64,000 nucleotides of DNA from Deltaproteobacteria bacterium (GCA_028695735.1 JAQVIJ010000002.1:145752-209751), one strand, 5' to 3'. Positions 1 through 10,044 are shown, counted from the stretch's first letter. Made by a program: numbers and translations. Notes: generated by a model from the letters alone, not told the origin.

Positions 1-1425
1 ACTCAAATCACCGGGCCTGGAGTTCAGTTGGTGGGCTTAAGTTTTCTGGGCGGTGGTTTTTCCCTTGTGGCCGCTGACTCCCAGGGCCGAATCACTCAGT
101 GGTTTCCTGTGAGAAGGGGCGATACCAGGGTATTAAAGCCCATTCGAGAGTTCGGGCCATATAAGGCCGTTTCCACCCTTCTTTTGCCTGAGTTCAACAG
201 AAGGGGTTTTGCAACCCTTCGAAATGACGGCATATTTTCCATTCACTATGCCACTTCCCACAGAACGCTTCTGGAAAGGCAAATGGATGTCAAGCCCCCT
301 CTGGCCGCAGCCTTCGCCCCTCGCAACAACGGCATTTTGATGGCCACTGAAGACAGAATCTATTTCTGGCGTGTAGAAAATCACCATCCAGAGGTGTCGT
401 GGTCATCCCTGTGGGGCAAAGTGTGGTATGAATACTATGATGAGCCTGCCTATACCTGGCAGTCTTCCTCTGCTGTAGATGATTTTGAACCCAAATTCAG
501 CCTGGTGCCTGTAACATTCGGCACATTCAAGGCCGCCTTTTATGCCATGCTTTTTGCCGTGCCCCTGGCCATTTTGGGCGCCATGTACACGGCCAATTTC
601 ATGAGTTATTCCATGATGGCCGTGGTCAAGCCGGCCATCGAGATCATGGGTGCGATGCCCACTGTTATTCTGGGCTTTTTGGCAGGTATCTGGTTTGCCC
701 CCTTTGCTGAGATGCACATTCCAGGCATCTTCTGTTTCCTGGTGATGGTAGTGCCTGCCATGTTCCTGGCCTCCTGGCTCTGGGCGAGGCTGCCTGAGGC
801 CTGGCGCAGACGGGTGCCGGAGGGATGGGAGGCCTTGCTGCTTTTGCCTGTGGTGGTGCTTACTGCGATTTTTGCCTTTCAATTGGGTGAATTTATTGAG
901 AATATCTGGATGCACGGGGATTGCCGGCACTGGTTGTCTCATGAGTTGGGCATAGGTTTTGACCAGAGAAATGCCCTCATAGTGGGTGTGGCCATGGGTT
1001 TTGCCGTGATTCCGCCCATCTTCACCATAACTGAAGATGCCATCTACGGCGTGCCCAAACACCTGATTCAAGGCTCCTTGGCCCTGGGCGCCACCCCCTG
1101 GCAGACCATGATGCGAGTGGTGCTGCCCACCGCCAGTCCGGCCATCTTTTCCGCTGTGATGATGGGTCTGGGCAGGGCCATAGGCGAGACCATGATAGTG
1201 CTCATGGCTACCGGCAACACGCCGGTCATGGATTTCAGCATCTTTCAGGGGTTGCGTACCCTGTCCGCCAACATAGCCGTGGAGATGCCTGAGGCCGAGG
1301 TGGGAAGCACACACTTTCGAGTCTTGTTCCTCTCCGGCCTGACCCTGTTCGCCCTGACATTTCTCTTCAACACCCTGGCCGAGATGGTGCGGCACAGATT
1401 GAGACGCAAATACAGCTCCATATGA
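1..1425 (+). CDS. pstC: Phosphate ABC transporter permease PstC-like, 5' partial (frame open to window edge), with extended N-terminal soluble region
   Basis: ABC permease motif 'EDAIYGVPKHLIQGSLALGATPWQTMMRVVLPTASPAIFSAVMMGLGRAIGETMIVLMATG'; followed by pstA and pstB. Confidence 0.9.
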   Translation, partial: TQITGPGVQLVGLSFLGGGFSLVAADSQGRITQWFPVRRGDTRVLKPIREFGPYKAVSTLLLPEFNRRGFATLRNDGIFSIHYATSHRTLLERQMDVKPPLAAAFAPRNNGILMATEDRIYFWRVENHHPEVSWSSLWGKVWYEYYDEPAYTWQSSSAVDDFEPKFSLVPVTFGTFKAAFYAMLFAVPLAILGAMYTANFMSYSMMAVVKPAIEIMGAMPTVILGFLAGIWFAPFAEMHIPGIFCFLVMVVPAMFLASWLWARLPEAWRRRVPEGWEALLLLPVVVLTAIFAFQLGEFIENIWMHGDCRHWLSHELGIGFDQRNALIVGVAMGFAVIPPIFTITEDAIYGVPKHLIQGSLALGATPWQTMMRVVLPTASPAIFSAVMMGLGRAIGETMIVLMATGNTPVMDFSIFQGLRTLSANIAVEMPEAEVGSTHFRVLFLSGLTLFALTFLFNTLAEMVRHRLRRKYSSI

Positions 1426-3098
1426 AGACACATTCCTCAAAATATACCATTTCAGATTGGTATAAAAGCGGTTCGCCGTGGATATGGCTCAGCGCAGGGG
1501 CCATCTCGGTGTGTCTGTGCATGCTCCTGGGCCTGCTTTTTTGGGTGACCTTCAACGGGTTGGCCTATTTCTGGCCTGCTGATGTGGTAAATGTGGCCTA
1601 TACCCCTTCAAACGGTCAAGAGGTCAGGTTGCTGGGTGAGGTATATTCCAGGGAAACCGTGCCGGCCTCCAGGCTGAAGGATATGGGGATTCATGTGCCG
1701 GAAGGCATGGAGCGCGTGGAGCGTTGGGTGCTCAAGGTGGGCAATAGGGATGCCTTTGGCCGGGACTTTCAGCCGGTGGAGGTGATGTTTCTCAAGGAGA
1801 TTCAACGGCCTAAAGAGGCAGTGGTGCTGGAGCGCCGGGAGTGGGGCAATGCCTACGGCGTTGTGACCGCCCTCAAGGAGAAGGGGCAAGTGATCGCCAC
1901 TGGTGAGGATGCCTGGAAACAGCTTGCGGCCAGGCTTAAACGGGCCAATGAGCTGGAGAACCAGCGTATGCAGATCGAAAAGAAGGACATAGGCGCCATC
2001 AATTACAAACTCGAGCGCCTTCGTCTGGAGCATCGCGGCCTGGAGCTCAAGGGAGAAAAGGACCCAGCAAAATATGAGGCCATAGAGCGCAGAAAGGAGG
2101 CCTTGAACAAGGAATATGACGCCCTGCGCCAGAAACTTGTGGAGCTGGCTGCCTTAAACCAGGACAGCCTGGTGCTCAAACTGGCTAACGGTCAAGAGCG
2201 GGAGATCCCCCTTCAAAAGGTCATTCGCTGCTATAGGCCCAATGAAATGAGTGGAATGGCTAAGGCCTGGTTTTATGTGACCAAACTCTGGGAATTCCTC
2301 TCCGCTGACCCCAGAGAGGCAAACAGCGAGGGCGGAGTCTTTCCATGTATATTCGGCACAGTGGTGATGGTGCTGATCATGTCCATTCTGGCTACGCCGT
2401 TGGGGATCATAACCGCTGTGTATCTAAAGGAGTATGCCAAACAGGGGTTTTTAACCAGGTTCATTCGCATAGCCGTAAACAACCTGGCCGGCGTGCCGTC
2501 CATAGTCTATGGTGTGTTCGGTCTGGGCTTTTTTGTATATTCGTTGGGTGGCAATATCGATCGCATCTTTTATCCCGAGGCCCTGCCTCAGCCTACCTTC
2601 GGCTCTCCAGGGTTGCTGTGGGCCTCTATCACACTGGCGCTGCTCACCATGCCTGTGGTGATAGTGTCCACCGAAGAGGGCCTTTCCCGCATTCCCCGTG
2701 CCATTCGCGAAGGCAGTCTGGCCCTGGGCGCCACCAAGGCCGAGACCCTCTGGCGCATCGTCTTGCCCATAGCCAGCCCTGCCATGATGACCGGGCTGAT
2801 ACTTGCTGTGGCCAGGGCCGCAGGTGAAGTGGCCCCGCTTATGCTGGTGGGCGTGGTGAAATTGGCTCCAGCCCTACCTTTAGACGGTAATTTTCCCTTT
2901 TTACATCTGGAGCGCAAGTTCATGCATTTAGGGTTTCATATCTATGACGTGGGTTTTCAAAGCCCCAACATCGAGGCTGCCAGGCCATTGGTCTATGCCT
3001 CCGCCCTGCTTTTGATCATTCTGGTAATAGCCCTCAATATGACTGCCATAGCGGTCAGAAACCGTCTGAGACACAAATACAAGGCATTGGAAGGTTAG
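1422..3098 (+). CDS. pstA: Phosphate ABC transporter permease PstA with long coiled-coil-like insert
   Basis: 'IPRAIREGSLALGATKAETLWRIVLPIASPAMMTGLILAVARAAGEVAPLMLVG'; 4-bp overlap with pstC. Confidence 0.92.
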   Translation: MKTHSSKYTISDWYKSGSPWIWLSAGAISVCLCMLLGLLFWVTFNGLAYFWPADVVNVAYTPSNGQEVRLLGEVYSRETVPASRLKDMGIHVPEGMERVERWVLKVGNRDAFGRDFQPVEVMFLKEIQRPKEAVVLERREWGNAYGVVTALKEKGQVIATGEDAWKQLAARLKRANELENQRMQIEKKDIGAINYKLERLRLEHRGLELKGEKDPAKYEAIERRKEALNKEYDALRQKLVELAALNQDSLVLKLANGQEREIPLQKVIRCYRPNEMSGMAKAWFYVTKLWEFLSADPREANSEGGVFPCIFGTVVMVLIMSILATPLGIITAVYLKEYAKQGFLTRFIRIAVNNLAGVPSIVYGVFGLGFFVYSLGGNIDRIFYPEALPQPTFGSPGLLWASITLALLTMPVVIVSTEEGLSRIPRAIREGSLALGATKAETLWRIVLPIASPAMMTGLILAVARAAGEVAPLMLVGVVKLAPALPLDGNFPFLHLERKFMHLGFHIYDVGFQSPNIEAARPLVYASALLLIILVIALNMTAIAVRNRLRHKYKALEG

Positions 3099-3110
3099 AA
3101 AAAATAGGCG

Positions 3111-3902
3111 ATGAATACCATGAGTCAAACAAACAACGCCGCTTCAAAGGTCGTGGCCATAGAAGTCAGGGGCGTCAATCTCTTTTATGGCGCCAAACAG
3201 GCCCTTTTCAATATCAACATGGACATTCTGAAGAATCAGGTCACCGCCTTTATCGGGCCCAGCGGGTGCGGCAAATCCACGCTGCTTCGATGCTTCAATC
3301 GCATGAACGACCTGGTGGAAGGGTGCCGGGTGGAGGGTTCCATTCGAATGGATGGTCAGGACATCTATTCGCCTGACATAAACGTGGTGGATGTGCGGCG
3401 CCGAGTGGGTATGGTCTTTCAAAAGCCCAATCCATTCCCCAAGTCTATCTATGAAAATGTGGCATATGGCCTGCGAATTCAGGGAATCCAGGACAAAAAG
3501 ATATTGGATGAGGTGGTGGAGAGGTCTTTGAAGCGCGCCGCCCTGTGGGATGAGGTCGCAGACCGCCTGCACGAAAATGCCATGGGGCTTTCGGGTGGTC
3601 AGCAGCAGCGTTTGGTTATAGCCAGGGCCATTGCCATAGAACCTGAGGTGATTCTGCTGGATGAGCCGTGTTCGGCACTGGATCCCATCTCTACGGCCAA
3701 GGTTGAAGAGCTCATAGACGAGTTGAAATCCCAGTTCACCATCGTGATAGTTACACACAACATGCAACAGGCCGCTCGCGTCTCTGATTATACGGCCTTT
3801 ATGTACCTTGGAGAGCTCATCGAGGCGGCAGATACCACCACCATCTTCACCAATCCCAAGGATAAACGCACAGAGGATTACATTACAGGCCGTTATGGTT
3901 GA
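3111..3902 (+). CDS. pstB: Phosphate ABC transporter ATP-binding protein PstB
   Basis: Walker A '[19 protein letters not shown]', signature '[16 protein letters not shown]', Walker B '[13 protein letters not shown]', C-terminus '[10 protein letters not shown]'. Confidence 0.97.
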   Translation: MNTMSQTNNAASKVVAIEVRGVNLFYGAKQALFNINMDILKNQVTAFIGPSGCGKSTLLRCFNRMNDLVEGCRVEGSIRMDGQDIYSPDINVVDVRRRVGMVFQKPNPFPKSIYENVAYGLRIQGIQDKKILDEVVERSLKRAALWDEVADRLHENAMGLSGGQQQRLVIARAIAIEPEVILLDEPCSALDPISTAKVEELIDELKSQFTIVIVTHNMQQAARVSDYTAFMYLGELIEAADTTTIFTNPKDKRTEDYITGRYG

Positions 3903-3907
3903 TGCCT
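3871..3907. repeat. 37-bp direct repeat, left copy (DR1) flanking hicAB insertion
   Basis: CAGAGGATTACATTACAGGCCGTTATGGTTGATGCCT; 36/37 identical to 4473-4509. Confidence 0.95.
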
Positions 3908-4130
3908 ATTTATATGTTAGCAATTCTTCTATAGTAAGTTTGATATCTTTAGCTATCTGTTGAAGTAAAATGGGTGAGACATCTCGACCTTTATGAAAAG
4001 GTATGGTTGTTTGTCGTCCATCTGGGTGCCTATATTGCTTGTGGGAGCCCTTTTGACGCACTTCCATAAAACCGAATTTTTCTAGTATGCCAATTACCTC
4101 TTGAGGCTTGAGAATAGGATATTTACCCAT
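3906..4130 (-). CDS. hicA: HicA family toxin
   Basis: 'ILEKFGFMEVRQKGSHKQYRHPDGRQTTIPFHKGRDVSPILLQQIAKDI', typical HicA dsRBD-like fold motif with catalytic His context. Confidence 0.93.
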   Translation of the reverse strand: MGKYPILKPQEVIGILEKFGFMEVRQKGSHKQYRHPDGRQTTIPFHKGRDVSPILLQQIAKDIKLTIEELLTYK

Positions 4131-4340
4131 TTAATTGACAATTACCATTTGTGTCCCTATAAATTCGGTTTCAAACGAGGGTTCACCATCTTCAAGCAGC
4201 ATCTCTATGACTTCGCGTAGATTTTTTTGAAGTTCATCCAGTGTTTCCGCCTGGGTATGGGCACCGGGAAGACCTGGGACATATCCGACGTATAAGCCGG
4301 TATCAGGGCATTTTTCCACAACTGCTGGAAAGGTTTTCAT
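4131..4340 (-). CDS. hicB: HicB family antitoxin
   Basis: 'FPAVVEKCPDTGLYVGYVPGLPGAHTQAETLDELQKNLREVIEMLLED', next to hicA. Confidence 0.93.
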   Translation of the reverse strand: MKTFPAVVEKCPDTGLYVGYVPGLPGAHTQAETLDELQKNLREVIEMLLEDGEPSFETEFIGTQMVIVN

Positions 4341-4360
4341 ATCCTGTCTCCTTTTTAAGG

Positions 4361-4389
4361 ATTATGACCCAATTTTATTTCAAAATCAA
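4361..4389 (-). promoter_or_regulatory. Putative sigma70 promoter of hicBA (TTGATT-N17-CATAAT on minus strand)
   Basis: Boxes read on minus strand upstream of hicB; spacing 17 bp. Confidence 0.5.
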
Positions 4390-4472
4390 TAACTCAACGG
4401 AATTTGGGCAAAAAATGAAATCTTGCTTTTTTAGGCCGTTATTATATTGTATCTACGATTTTTAATAAAAAA

Positions 4473-4509
4473 CAGAGAATTACATTACAGGCCGTTATGG
4501 TTGATGCCT
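4473..4509. repeat. 37-bp direct repeat, right copy (DR2) flanking hicAB insertion
   Basis: CAGAGAATTACATTACAGGCCGTTATGGTTGATGCCT; 1 mismatch to 3871-3907. Confidence 0.95.
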
Positions 4510-5228
4510 CACCAAAGATAGCCCACAAAGCCGACCTCGGCAGATACTACAAGGGCATTCCCATTCATGCAGCCACCGGCCTGCACGAGGCGGTGGCAGA
4601 CCTCATAGCCGCACATTGCACAAAGGGCAGTAGCATACTGGAACTTGGCGCAGGCAGTGGGGCTATGGCCGCAAGGCTCTTTGACATGGGCTATTCAGTT
4701 CATGCAGTGGACATAGATGCCTCTACCTGGGCATGCCCACACATCCCTGTTCAGGAGCTGGATCTGAACAAAGAGGACTGGCCCCTGGCCATTTCCCAGC
4801 CGTTTCCATGTGTTTTGGCCATGGAGGTGGTGGAGCACCTGGAAAACCCCAAGGGCTTTTTCAGGAATCTGTTCAAAGTGGTAAGGCCTGATGGCCTGTG
4901 TGTGGTGACCACGCCCAATGTCTTAAATGCCAGGTCCCTCAGCCGTTTTCTGAAAAAAGGTCAGTTTTACTGCTTCAGCCCAGAGCTATACTTTAAGACC
5001 GGCCATATCTCCATTCTGCCCTATTGGCTGCTGCACCTCTTTGCACAAGATGCCGGCTTTCAAGTCCTGGAGACCCATTTTGTGGGCAGGCTCTATTCAA
5101 GGCCCTTAAGTATTCTGAAGAATCGCTTGTTGTCATACTGGCTTCGCAGCATGAGGCCCCGTGAAAAAGACATGTTTTTCAGGGATGACGAGGCTATCTG
5201 TTGCCTGATTCTGCGAAAAAATGCATAG
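4497..5228 (+). CDS. Class I SAM-dependent methyltransferase
   Basis: 'SSILELGAGSGAMAARLFDMGYSVHAVDID' motif I, 'VLAMEVVEHLENPKGFFRNLFKVVRPDG'. Confidence 0.88.
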   Translation: MVDASPKIAHKADLGRYYKGIPIHAATGLHEAVADLIAAHCTKGSSILELGAGSGAMAARLFDMGYSVHAVDIDASTWACPHIPVQELDLNKEDWPLAISQPFPCVLAMEVVEHLENPKGFFRNLFKVVRPDGLCVVTTPNVLNARSLSRFLKKGQFYCFSPELYFKTGHISILPYWLLHLFAQDAGFQVLETHFVGRLYSRPLSILKNRLLSYWLRSMRPREKDMFFRDDEAICCLILRKNA

Positions 5229-6321
5229 AATAGCCCTGTGCATGGCCACGTTGGGGGATGGAGGTGTGGGCAGGCTCACACTCCTGTTGGTGCGGCGCTG
5301 GTGCGATATGGGAATAGATGTGGACCTGCTTTTGGGCCGCACCACGAGCCCCTATATGAGCGAGTTGGATGCCCGGGCACGAGTCATTCGCCTGGGCACC
5401 TCAAACCCCTTTTTCAGCACGCCCAAGGTGGCTTTTTATCTGCATCGAGCCAGGCCTGATGTAATCCTTTCGGACAGTCTGCGCCTAAATCGCATAAGCC
5501 TCATGGCCAAGGCCCTCTCCAGAAGCAATGTGCGGGTCTATACCGCTGTGCACATCCCCATGGGGGTCAAGGAACAGCTTCTGCCCATTAAAAAACGGCC
5601 CCGTTACCGCCGTCAGGTGATCAGGACCTTTAACAAGGCCCATGGCATCATAGCGGTATCCCAGGGCGTGGCCCAGGATTTGGTGACCTGTTTTCCCATC
5701 GATGCCAGCAAGGTACGAGTGATTTATAATCCCATCGTCTATCCTGAGCTGTTTCAAAAGGCCAAGGAGCCCTTGTCCCATTCCTGGTTTGTGCAGAAGG
5801 ATAGGCCTGTCATTCTGGCGGCCGGCAGATTTGAGCCGCAAAAGGCATTCTTGACCCTGATAAGGGCCTTTCATCTGCTACAAAAGGAGATGCCAGCCCG
5901 ACTTGTAATTCTGGGAGACGGCAAGGAAAGAAAGGCGATGGAGGCCCTTATTGCAGAATTGGGGCTTCAGAATCAAGTGTCCCTTCCTGGTTTCGTGCTG
6001 AATCCCTATTCATATATGGCACAGGCAGACCTCTTTGTGCTGTCTTCTGCATGGGAGGGATTTGGCATGGTGCTGGTGGAGGCCATGGCCCTGGGAACGC
6101 CTGTGGTCTCCACTGACTGTCAGTTCGGCCCAAGGGAGATACTACAAGACGGCAGGCTTGGGCCCCTTGTCAAAGTGGGGGATGTGCAAGGCCTTGCAGT
6201 GGCTATGCGGCAGGCACTTTTAAGGCCTGTGGCAAGGGAGGAACTCATGATGGCCGCCGGCCGTTTTTCTGATGAGATGAGCGCAAGGGCATATGTGGAG
6301 TACATGGGGCTTTTAGCCTAA
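5221..6321 (+). CDS. Glycosyltransferase family 4-like
   Basis: 'GDGGVGRLTLLL', 'ILAAGRFEPQKAFLTLIRAFHLL', 'LFVLSSAWEGFGMVLVEAMALGTPVVSTDCQFGPREIL'. Confidence 0.92.
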   Translation: MHRIALCMATLGDGGVGRLTLLLVRRWCDMGIDVDLLLGRTTSPYMSELDARARVIRLGTSNPFFSTPKVAFYLHRARPDVILSDSLRLNRISLMAKALSRSNVRVYTAVHIPMGVKEQLLPIKKRPRYRRQVIRTFNKAHGIIAVSQGVAQDLVTCFPIDASKVRVIYNPIVYPELFQKAKEPLSHSWFVQKDRPVILAAGRFEPQKAFLTLIRAFHLLQKEMPARLVILGDGKERKAMEALIAELGLQNQVSLPGFVLNPYSYMAQADLFVLSSAWEGFGMVLVEAMALGTPVVSTDCQFGPREILQDGRLGPLVKVGDVQGLAVAMRQALLRPVAREELMMAAGRFSDEMSARAYVEYMGLLA

Positions 6322-6335
6322 AGGATATTTCAAAG

Positions 6336-7652
6336 ATGGCGGCGGAGTTGGCTATTACAAAGGGAAAAGACTCGTTGGTGCACATTCTGCTCAGGCTTAC
6401 GCTTTTTGGCTACCCAAGCCTCGTGGTGTTGCAAAAGGATGTACACATGGCCTTTTTGGTGCTCTGGGCGTCTTTGGGCCTGTTTTACCTGCGAAGCAGT
6501 TGGCAGCGTCTCTCTGATGAGTCAAAGCTGGTCGTTAAGGCTGTTTTCCTATTTCTCTTTCTGTCTGCCTTAAGCCTTTTCAATGTGGAGGACTGGCGGC
6601 ACTGCCTCTGGCTTATGAGCCGCTATGAGCCCTTTTTGTTTATGCCCCTTTTGCTTGCCCTGTTTTACCGTTTTGAAGGGATACTTGAGCCCTTTTTTTA
6701 TGGATTGATTTTGGCGGGCCTTGTGTGTTTTGCAGTGGCAGGGTATGAGGTCTGGTATATGGGAATGGAGCGGGCCGGAGCTGCCTTTAAAAATGCCAAC
6801 AGGTTCGGCAGTGTTGCTGTGTGCATTGCGTCCTTTTTGACGGCAGCCTGTTTTCTGTTGCAACTCTCCAGGTATGTGAGGCTATTGGTGGCTGTTTCGG
6901 CCTTTTTTTGCCTGTGGGCCGCATTGTTGTCAGGTTCCAGGGGGGCTATCTTTGTGTTTCCCGTGCTCATGGGGGTGTTACTTTACTCGGTCATTCTTGT
7001 GCAAAGACGCATACATAAGGCACAAACCCCAGGTCCCTTTAGAACAAACAGGTATTCATGGCTCTTTGTGGTGATTTTGTTGGCATTTGCCGTCTCTTTT
7101 GTGGGCTACAACGGTTTTTTGAGGCAACATAGTCAAAGGGCTGTGAAGGAGTTTCAAGAATATCTACACGGAAAGAGGGACAACGAGGCCTCCATAGGCC
7201 AACGGCTCATGATGTGGGGATATGCGATTAAAATCTGGAGGCAACACCCATGGATCGGCACAGGCATAGGTGATGTGGAAAGGGACATGACCGCTTTGAA
7301 CGAGGCAGACGGCCGTCCCATGACTCATGTGTATTACCATGTGCACAATCTGTATCTGGATGTGCTGGCCTCCACTGGCATAGCCGGTCTTGCAGGCATG
7401 TTGCTTGCGTGTTTTGCCGCGCCGTTTCGTGCCTTCCGACGCAGCTTTCTAAATCCGGCATCGAATGAAAACGCCCGTTATGCAGCGGTCTGTGGTTTGA
7501 TGGCCCTGCTATTCTTTGCATTGAACGGCCTGTCCGAGGGCTGGATATACACGCGAGGCGTGACCATTTTCGTATTTTTGCTGGCTGTGTTTCTGAGTGC
7601 TGCTCGTGTTGAGCCAGAATCCCGCCCTTATTCCCCTTCCCGCTTGCCGTGA
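6336..7652 (+). CDS. O-antigen ligase / WaaL-like polytopic membrane protein
   Basis: Multiple TM helices, 'LLSGSRGAIFVFPVLM', 'HPWIGTGIGDVERDM', 'HVHNLYLDVLASTGIAGLAGML'. Confidence 0.85.
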   Translation: MAAELAITKGKDSLVHILLRLTLFGYPSLVVLQKDVHMAFLVLWASLGLFYLRSSWQRLSDESKLVVKAVFLFLFLSALSLFNVEDWRHCLWLMSRYEPFLFMPLLLALFYRFEGILEPFFYGLILAGLVCFAVAGYEVWYMGMERAGAAFKNANRFGSVAVCIASFLTAACFLLQLSRYVRLLVAVSAFFCLWAALLSGSRGAIFVFPVLMGVLLYSVILVQRRIHKAQTPGPFRTNRYSWLFVVILLAFAVSFVGYNGFLRQHSQRAVKEFQEYLHGKRDNEASIGQRLMMWGYAIKIWRQHPWIGTGIGDVERDMTALNEADGRPMTHVYYHVHNLYLDVLASTGIAGLAGMLLACFAAPFRAFRRSFLNPASNENARYAAVCGLMALLFFALNGLSEGWIYTRGVTIFVFLLAVFLSAARVEPESRPYSPSRLP

Positions 7653-7774
7653 AGGGTTGGGGTGGGGCTTACTCCCCTCCGGAATTTGGGTTAAGTGTAT
7701 ATATTGTTTTCCAGTTTCTTTCTGTGTTATGTTATATATCGAAACAGGTCTTTTTTGCCTTATTCCCTGTGGAG

Positions 7775-8656
7775 ATGCCTATCAGAACCCTTTTCATGCT
7801 GTTTATCTGTTTCTGCGGCCTGTATTTTCAGGTTTTTGCGGGCATTTTCGGCCATGTTGCATGGGCCGGTGAGCCTCGTGTGTCAGCGGTGCTCTCCTCG
7901 GAGATCCGTCCTTATATGCAGGCCATGGATGGTCTGAGGTCCATTTTTCCATCTTATATCCCCACATTTTCCATGGCAAACCCTGAATTGGCGGCAAGGA
8001 CACTTCAGACGAATGACTATGAACGGGTGGTGGTCGTGGGTTCCAATGCCGCCCGGCTGGCGGTGCAGAACGTATCCGACAAGAAAAAGATCGTTATCCT
8101 GATGGTCCTGGATATTCGCGAGAATTTTGGTGACGGCCTTTGCGGTGTGGATATGCGTGTACCCCTTGAAGAGGAATTGCGTGGAATATCAGAGCAATTG
8201 GGGGTAAATTTGCGAGTTGCGGCGCTCTTTAGCACTGAAGAGAATGCAATGCGGGTCAGGGAAGCGGAGAAGGCTGCGAAGAAATTGGGTGTCAGATTGA
8301 CGTCCTGGCGTGTGGCTGAACGGGCTGATGCCCTGAATCGTTTGAACTCTGATGCCGGCAGTGTGGATTGCCTGCTCTTTCTGCCGGATCCCATCTTTGA
8401 TTCGGAGACATTCATATCACACCTTGTCAAGACTGCATTGCTCAATGGTGTGGCGCCTGTGGGTTACAACCGTTTCTTTGTGGAGACAGGGGCCGTGCTT
8501 GCATTCAACCTGGACTATACCGGAATAGGCAGACAGGGCTCGGCATTTTTGAATGACATGGGTATGTGCGGCATCCTTGCCCCTGCCTTTCAGGTGGAGA
8601 TCAATGGAAAGAGTCTGGAACTCGTGCAAAGACAGTGGAAGGAAAGAAGGCCGTGA
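7775..8656 (+). CDS. ABC-transporter substrate-binding-like protein (TrpX/PF04392-like), secreted
   Basis: N-terminal hydrophobic signal after internal ATG at 7775; periplasmic-binding-like fold 'VVVVGSNAARLAVQNV', 'VDCLLFLPDPIFDSETFISHLVKTALLNGVAPVGYNRFFVETGAVLAFNLDYTGIGRQ'. Confidence 0.65.
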   Translation: MPIRTLFMLFICFCGLYFQVFAGIFGHVAWAGEPRVSAVLSSEIRPYMQAMDGLRSIFPSYIPTFSMANPELAARTLQTNDYERVVVVGSNAARLAVQNVSDKKKIVILMVLDIRENFGDGLCGVDMRVPLEEELRGISEQLGVNLRVAALFSTEENAMRVREAEKAAKKLGVRLTSWRVAERADALNRLNSDAGSVDCLLFLPDPIFDSETFISHLVKTALLNGVAPVGYNRFFVETGAVLAFNLDYTGIGRQGSAFLNDMGMCGILAPAFQVEINGKSLELVQRQWKERRP

Positions 8657-10044
8657 CAGCTTCTCTCGGATTGAAACAGAGACTGCTTCTGGGGTTGTCG
8701 GCCCTGATGCTTGGGTCTGTGGCGGTGTTCTGGGTGGTGGGAGGCATGTGGGGTGAGCACTTCCTTCGCAGCAGATTCGAGGATCGCATCACATTTTTGG
8801 CCCATCATCTGGCGTTGAACGCTGAATTGGGCATGCTTTTGAACGACAAGAAGATGTTGGCAAGACTTGCCGAAAACATCCTCTCCGAAAAGGATGTCAC
8901 GGCTGTGGTGATTCAGGACACCGATGGGAAGGCCCTGGTTTCCGTAGGAGACAGGCAGGGTGGAGGCAATGTCATGCTCTCGGAGATACTTCTGCGGCAA
9001 CAGAAGGAAGACCCGTTTTTACAGACTGATTCCCAGAAAGCCAGGTCACTGGGCCGAGTGATGGTCTATTACAGCACCGCCGGCATGGAGGAGCTGCTTT
9101 TGAGCCTGCGCAAGCTGTTTATCTGGATCGTCCTTGCCATAGCAGGAATCGGCATGGCTGTGTTTTACATATTTTCCCATTCCCTGGTGGCACCCCTTAA
9201 GGAGTTGGTAAAGGCCGCTAAACGGGTATCGAGGGGGGATTGGGATGTGGAGGTGAGGGGAGGGGCCCTGCCCGAGACCATGGAGCTGGCCGAGGCATTT
9301 AATCAGATGCTCATCTCCCTTAAGGAGAGCAGACGCTGTCTGGAAGAGAGTTATCAGGAGATGAGTTCCCAAAAGGCCCTGGTTGAGGTGGGTGAATTCG
9401 CCTTCCATGTGGCCCATGAGGTCAAAAATCCCTTGGGGATCATGAAGGGGGCCATGGAGATTTTGAAAAAGCCTGAGGTGCCGACGGAGACAAAGACCAC
9501 CATGATCTCCTATGTGGAGGATGAGATAAGGCGTCTGAATGATATGATTCAGGACTTTTTGGCATTTTCAAGGCCCAGAAGGCCGGTATTCCAGCCCGTT
9601 GTGCTTCAAGGGTTTCTGGAGGAGCTGGTGCAGCGAATGGGGCTTGAGTGGGAGGCAAAAGGTGTCTCCCTGCTGTGGCGGTGTGAGTGCGGCACAGCGG
9701 CATGTATGGCGGATGCAGATATGTTGTCTCAGGCTGTGGTGAACCTGGTGAAGAACGCCTGTGAGGCCGTTGAGCACGGTTCGAACAGTCCGGAAGTGGT
9801 GGTGGTTTTGAAGGCATCGGGTGTGTATGCCGTCATAGAGGTGCAGGACAATGGCATCGGCATACCTGAGGAATTGAGGGAGCGCATACTGCAACCGTTT
9901 TTCACCACCAAGACAAAGGGCACCGGGCTGGGGCTTTCCTTTGTGCGGCGTGTGACGGAGTTGCACGGAGGAGAGCTGGCATTTGAAAGCAATGAAAACG
10001 GAAGTGTGTTTAGGTTATTTTTGCCATTGGGAAATATGGGATAG
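8653..10044 (+). CDS. Sensor histidine kinase (HAMP, HisKA, HATPase)
   Basis: 'FAFHVAHEVKNPLGIMKGAMEIL' H-box, 'NLVKNACEAVEHG' N-box, '[38 protein letters not shown]'; probable GTG start 8653 overlapping previous stop. Confidence 0.92.
   Translation: MTASLGLKQRLLLGLSALMLGSVAVFWVVGGMWGEHFLRSRFEDRITFLAHHLALNAELGMLLNDKKMLARLAENILSEKDVTAVVIQDTDGKALVSVGDRQGGGNVMLSEILLRQQKEDPFLQTDSQKARSLGRVMVYYSTAGMEELLLSLRKLFIWIVLAIAGIGMAVFYIFSHSLVAPLKELVKAAKRVSRGDWDVEVRGGALPETMELAEAFNQMLISLKESRRCLEESYQEMSSQKALVEVGEFAFHVAHEVKNPLGIMKGAMEILKKPEVPTETKTTMISYVEDEIRRLNDMIQDFLAFSRPRRPVFQPVVLQGFLEELVQRMGLEWEAKGVSLLWRCECGTAACMADADMLSQAVVNLVKNACEAVEHGSNSPEVVVVLKASGVYAVIEVQDNGIGIPEELRERILQPFFTTKTKGTGLGLSFVRRVTELHGGELAFESNENGSVFRLFLPLGNMG

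Noticed and set aside
403-1440. 345-aa minus-strand ORF opposite pstC
   Set aside because: His/Gly/Gln-rich antisense translation of a well supported gene; same applies to the other long antisense ORFs (e.g. 3144-3767, 9729-10613, 27692-28657).
7597-7937. Short ORFs and N-terminal extension (7649 start) before the substrate-binding protein
   Set aside because: Sequence upstream of ATG 7775 derives from the GC-rich repeat and spacer region; signal peptide begins after 7775.
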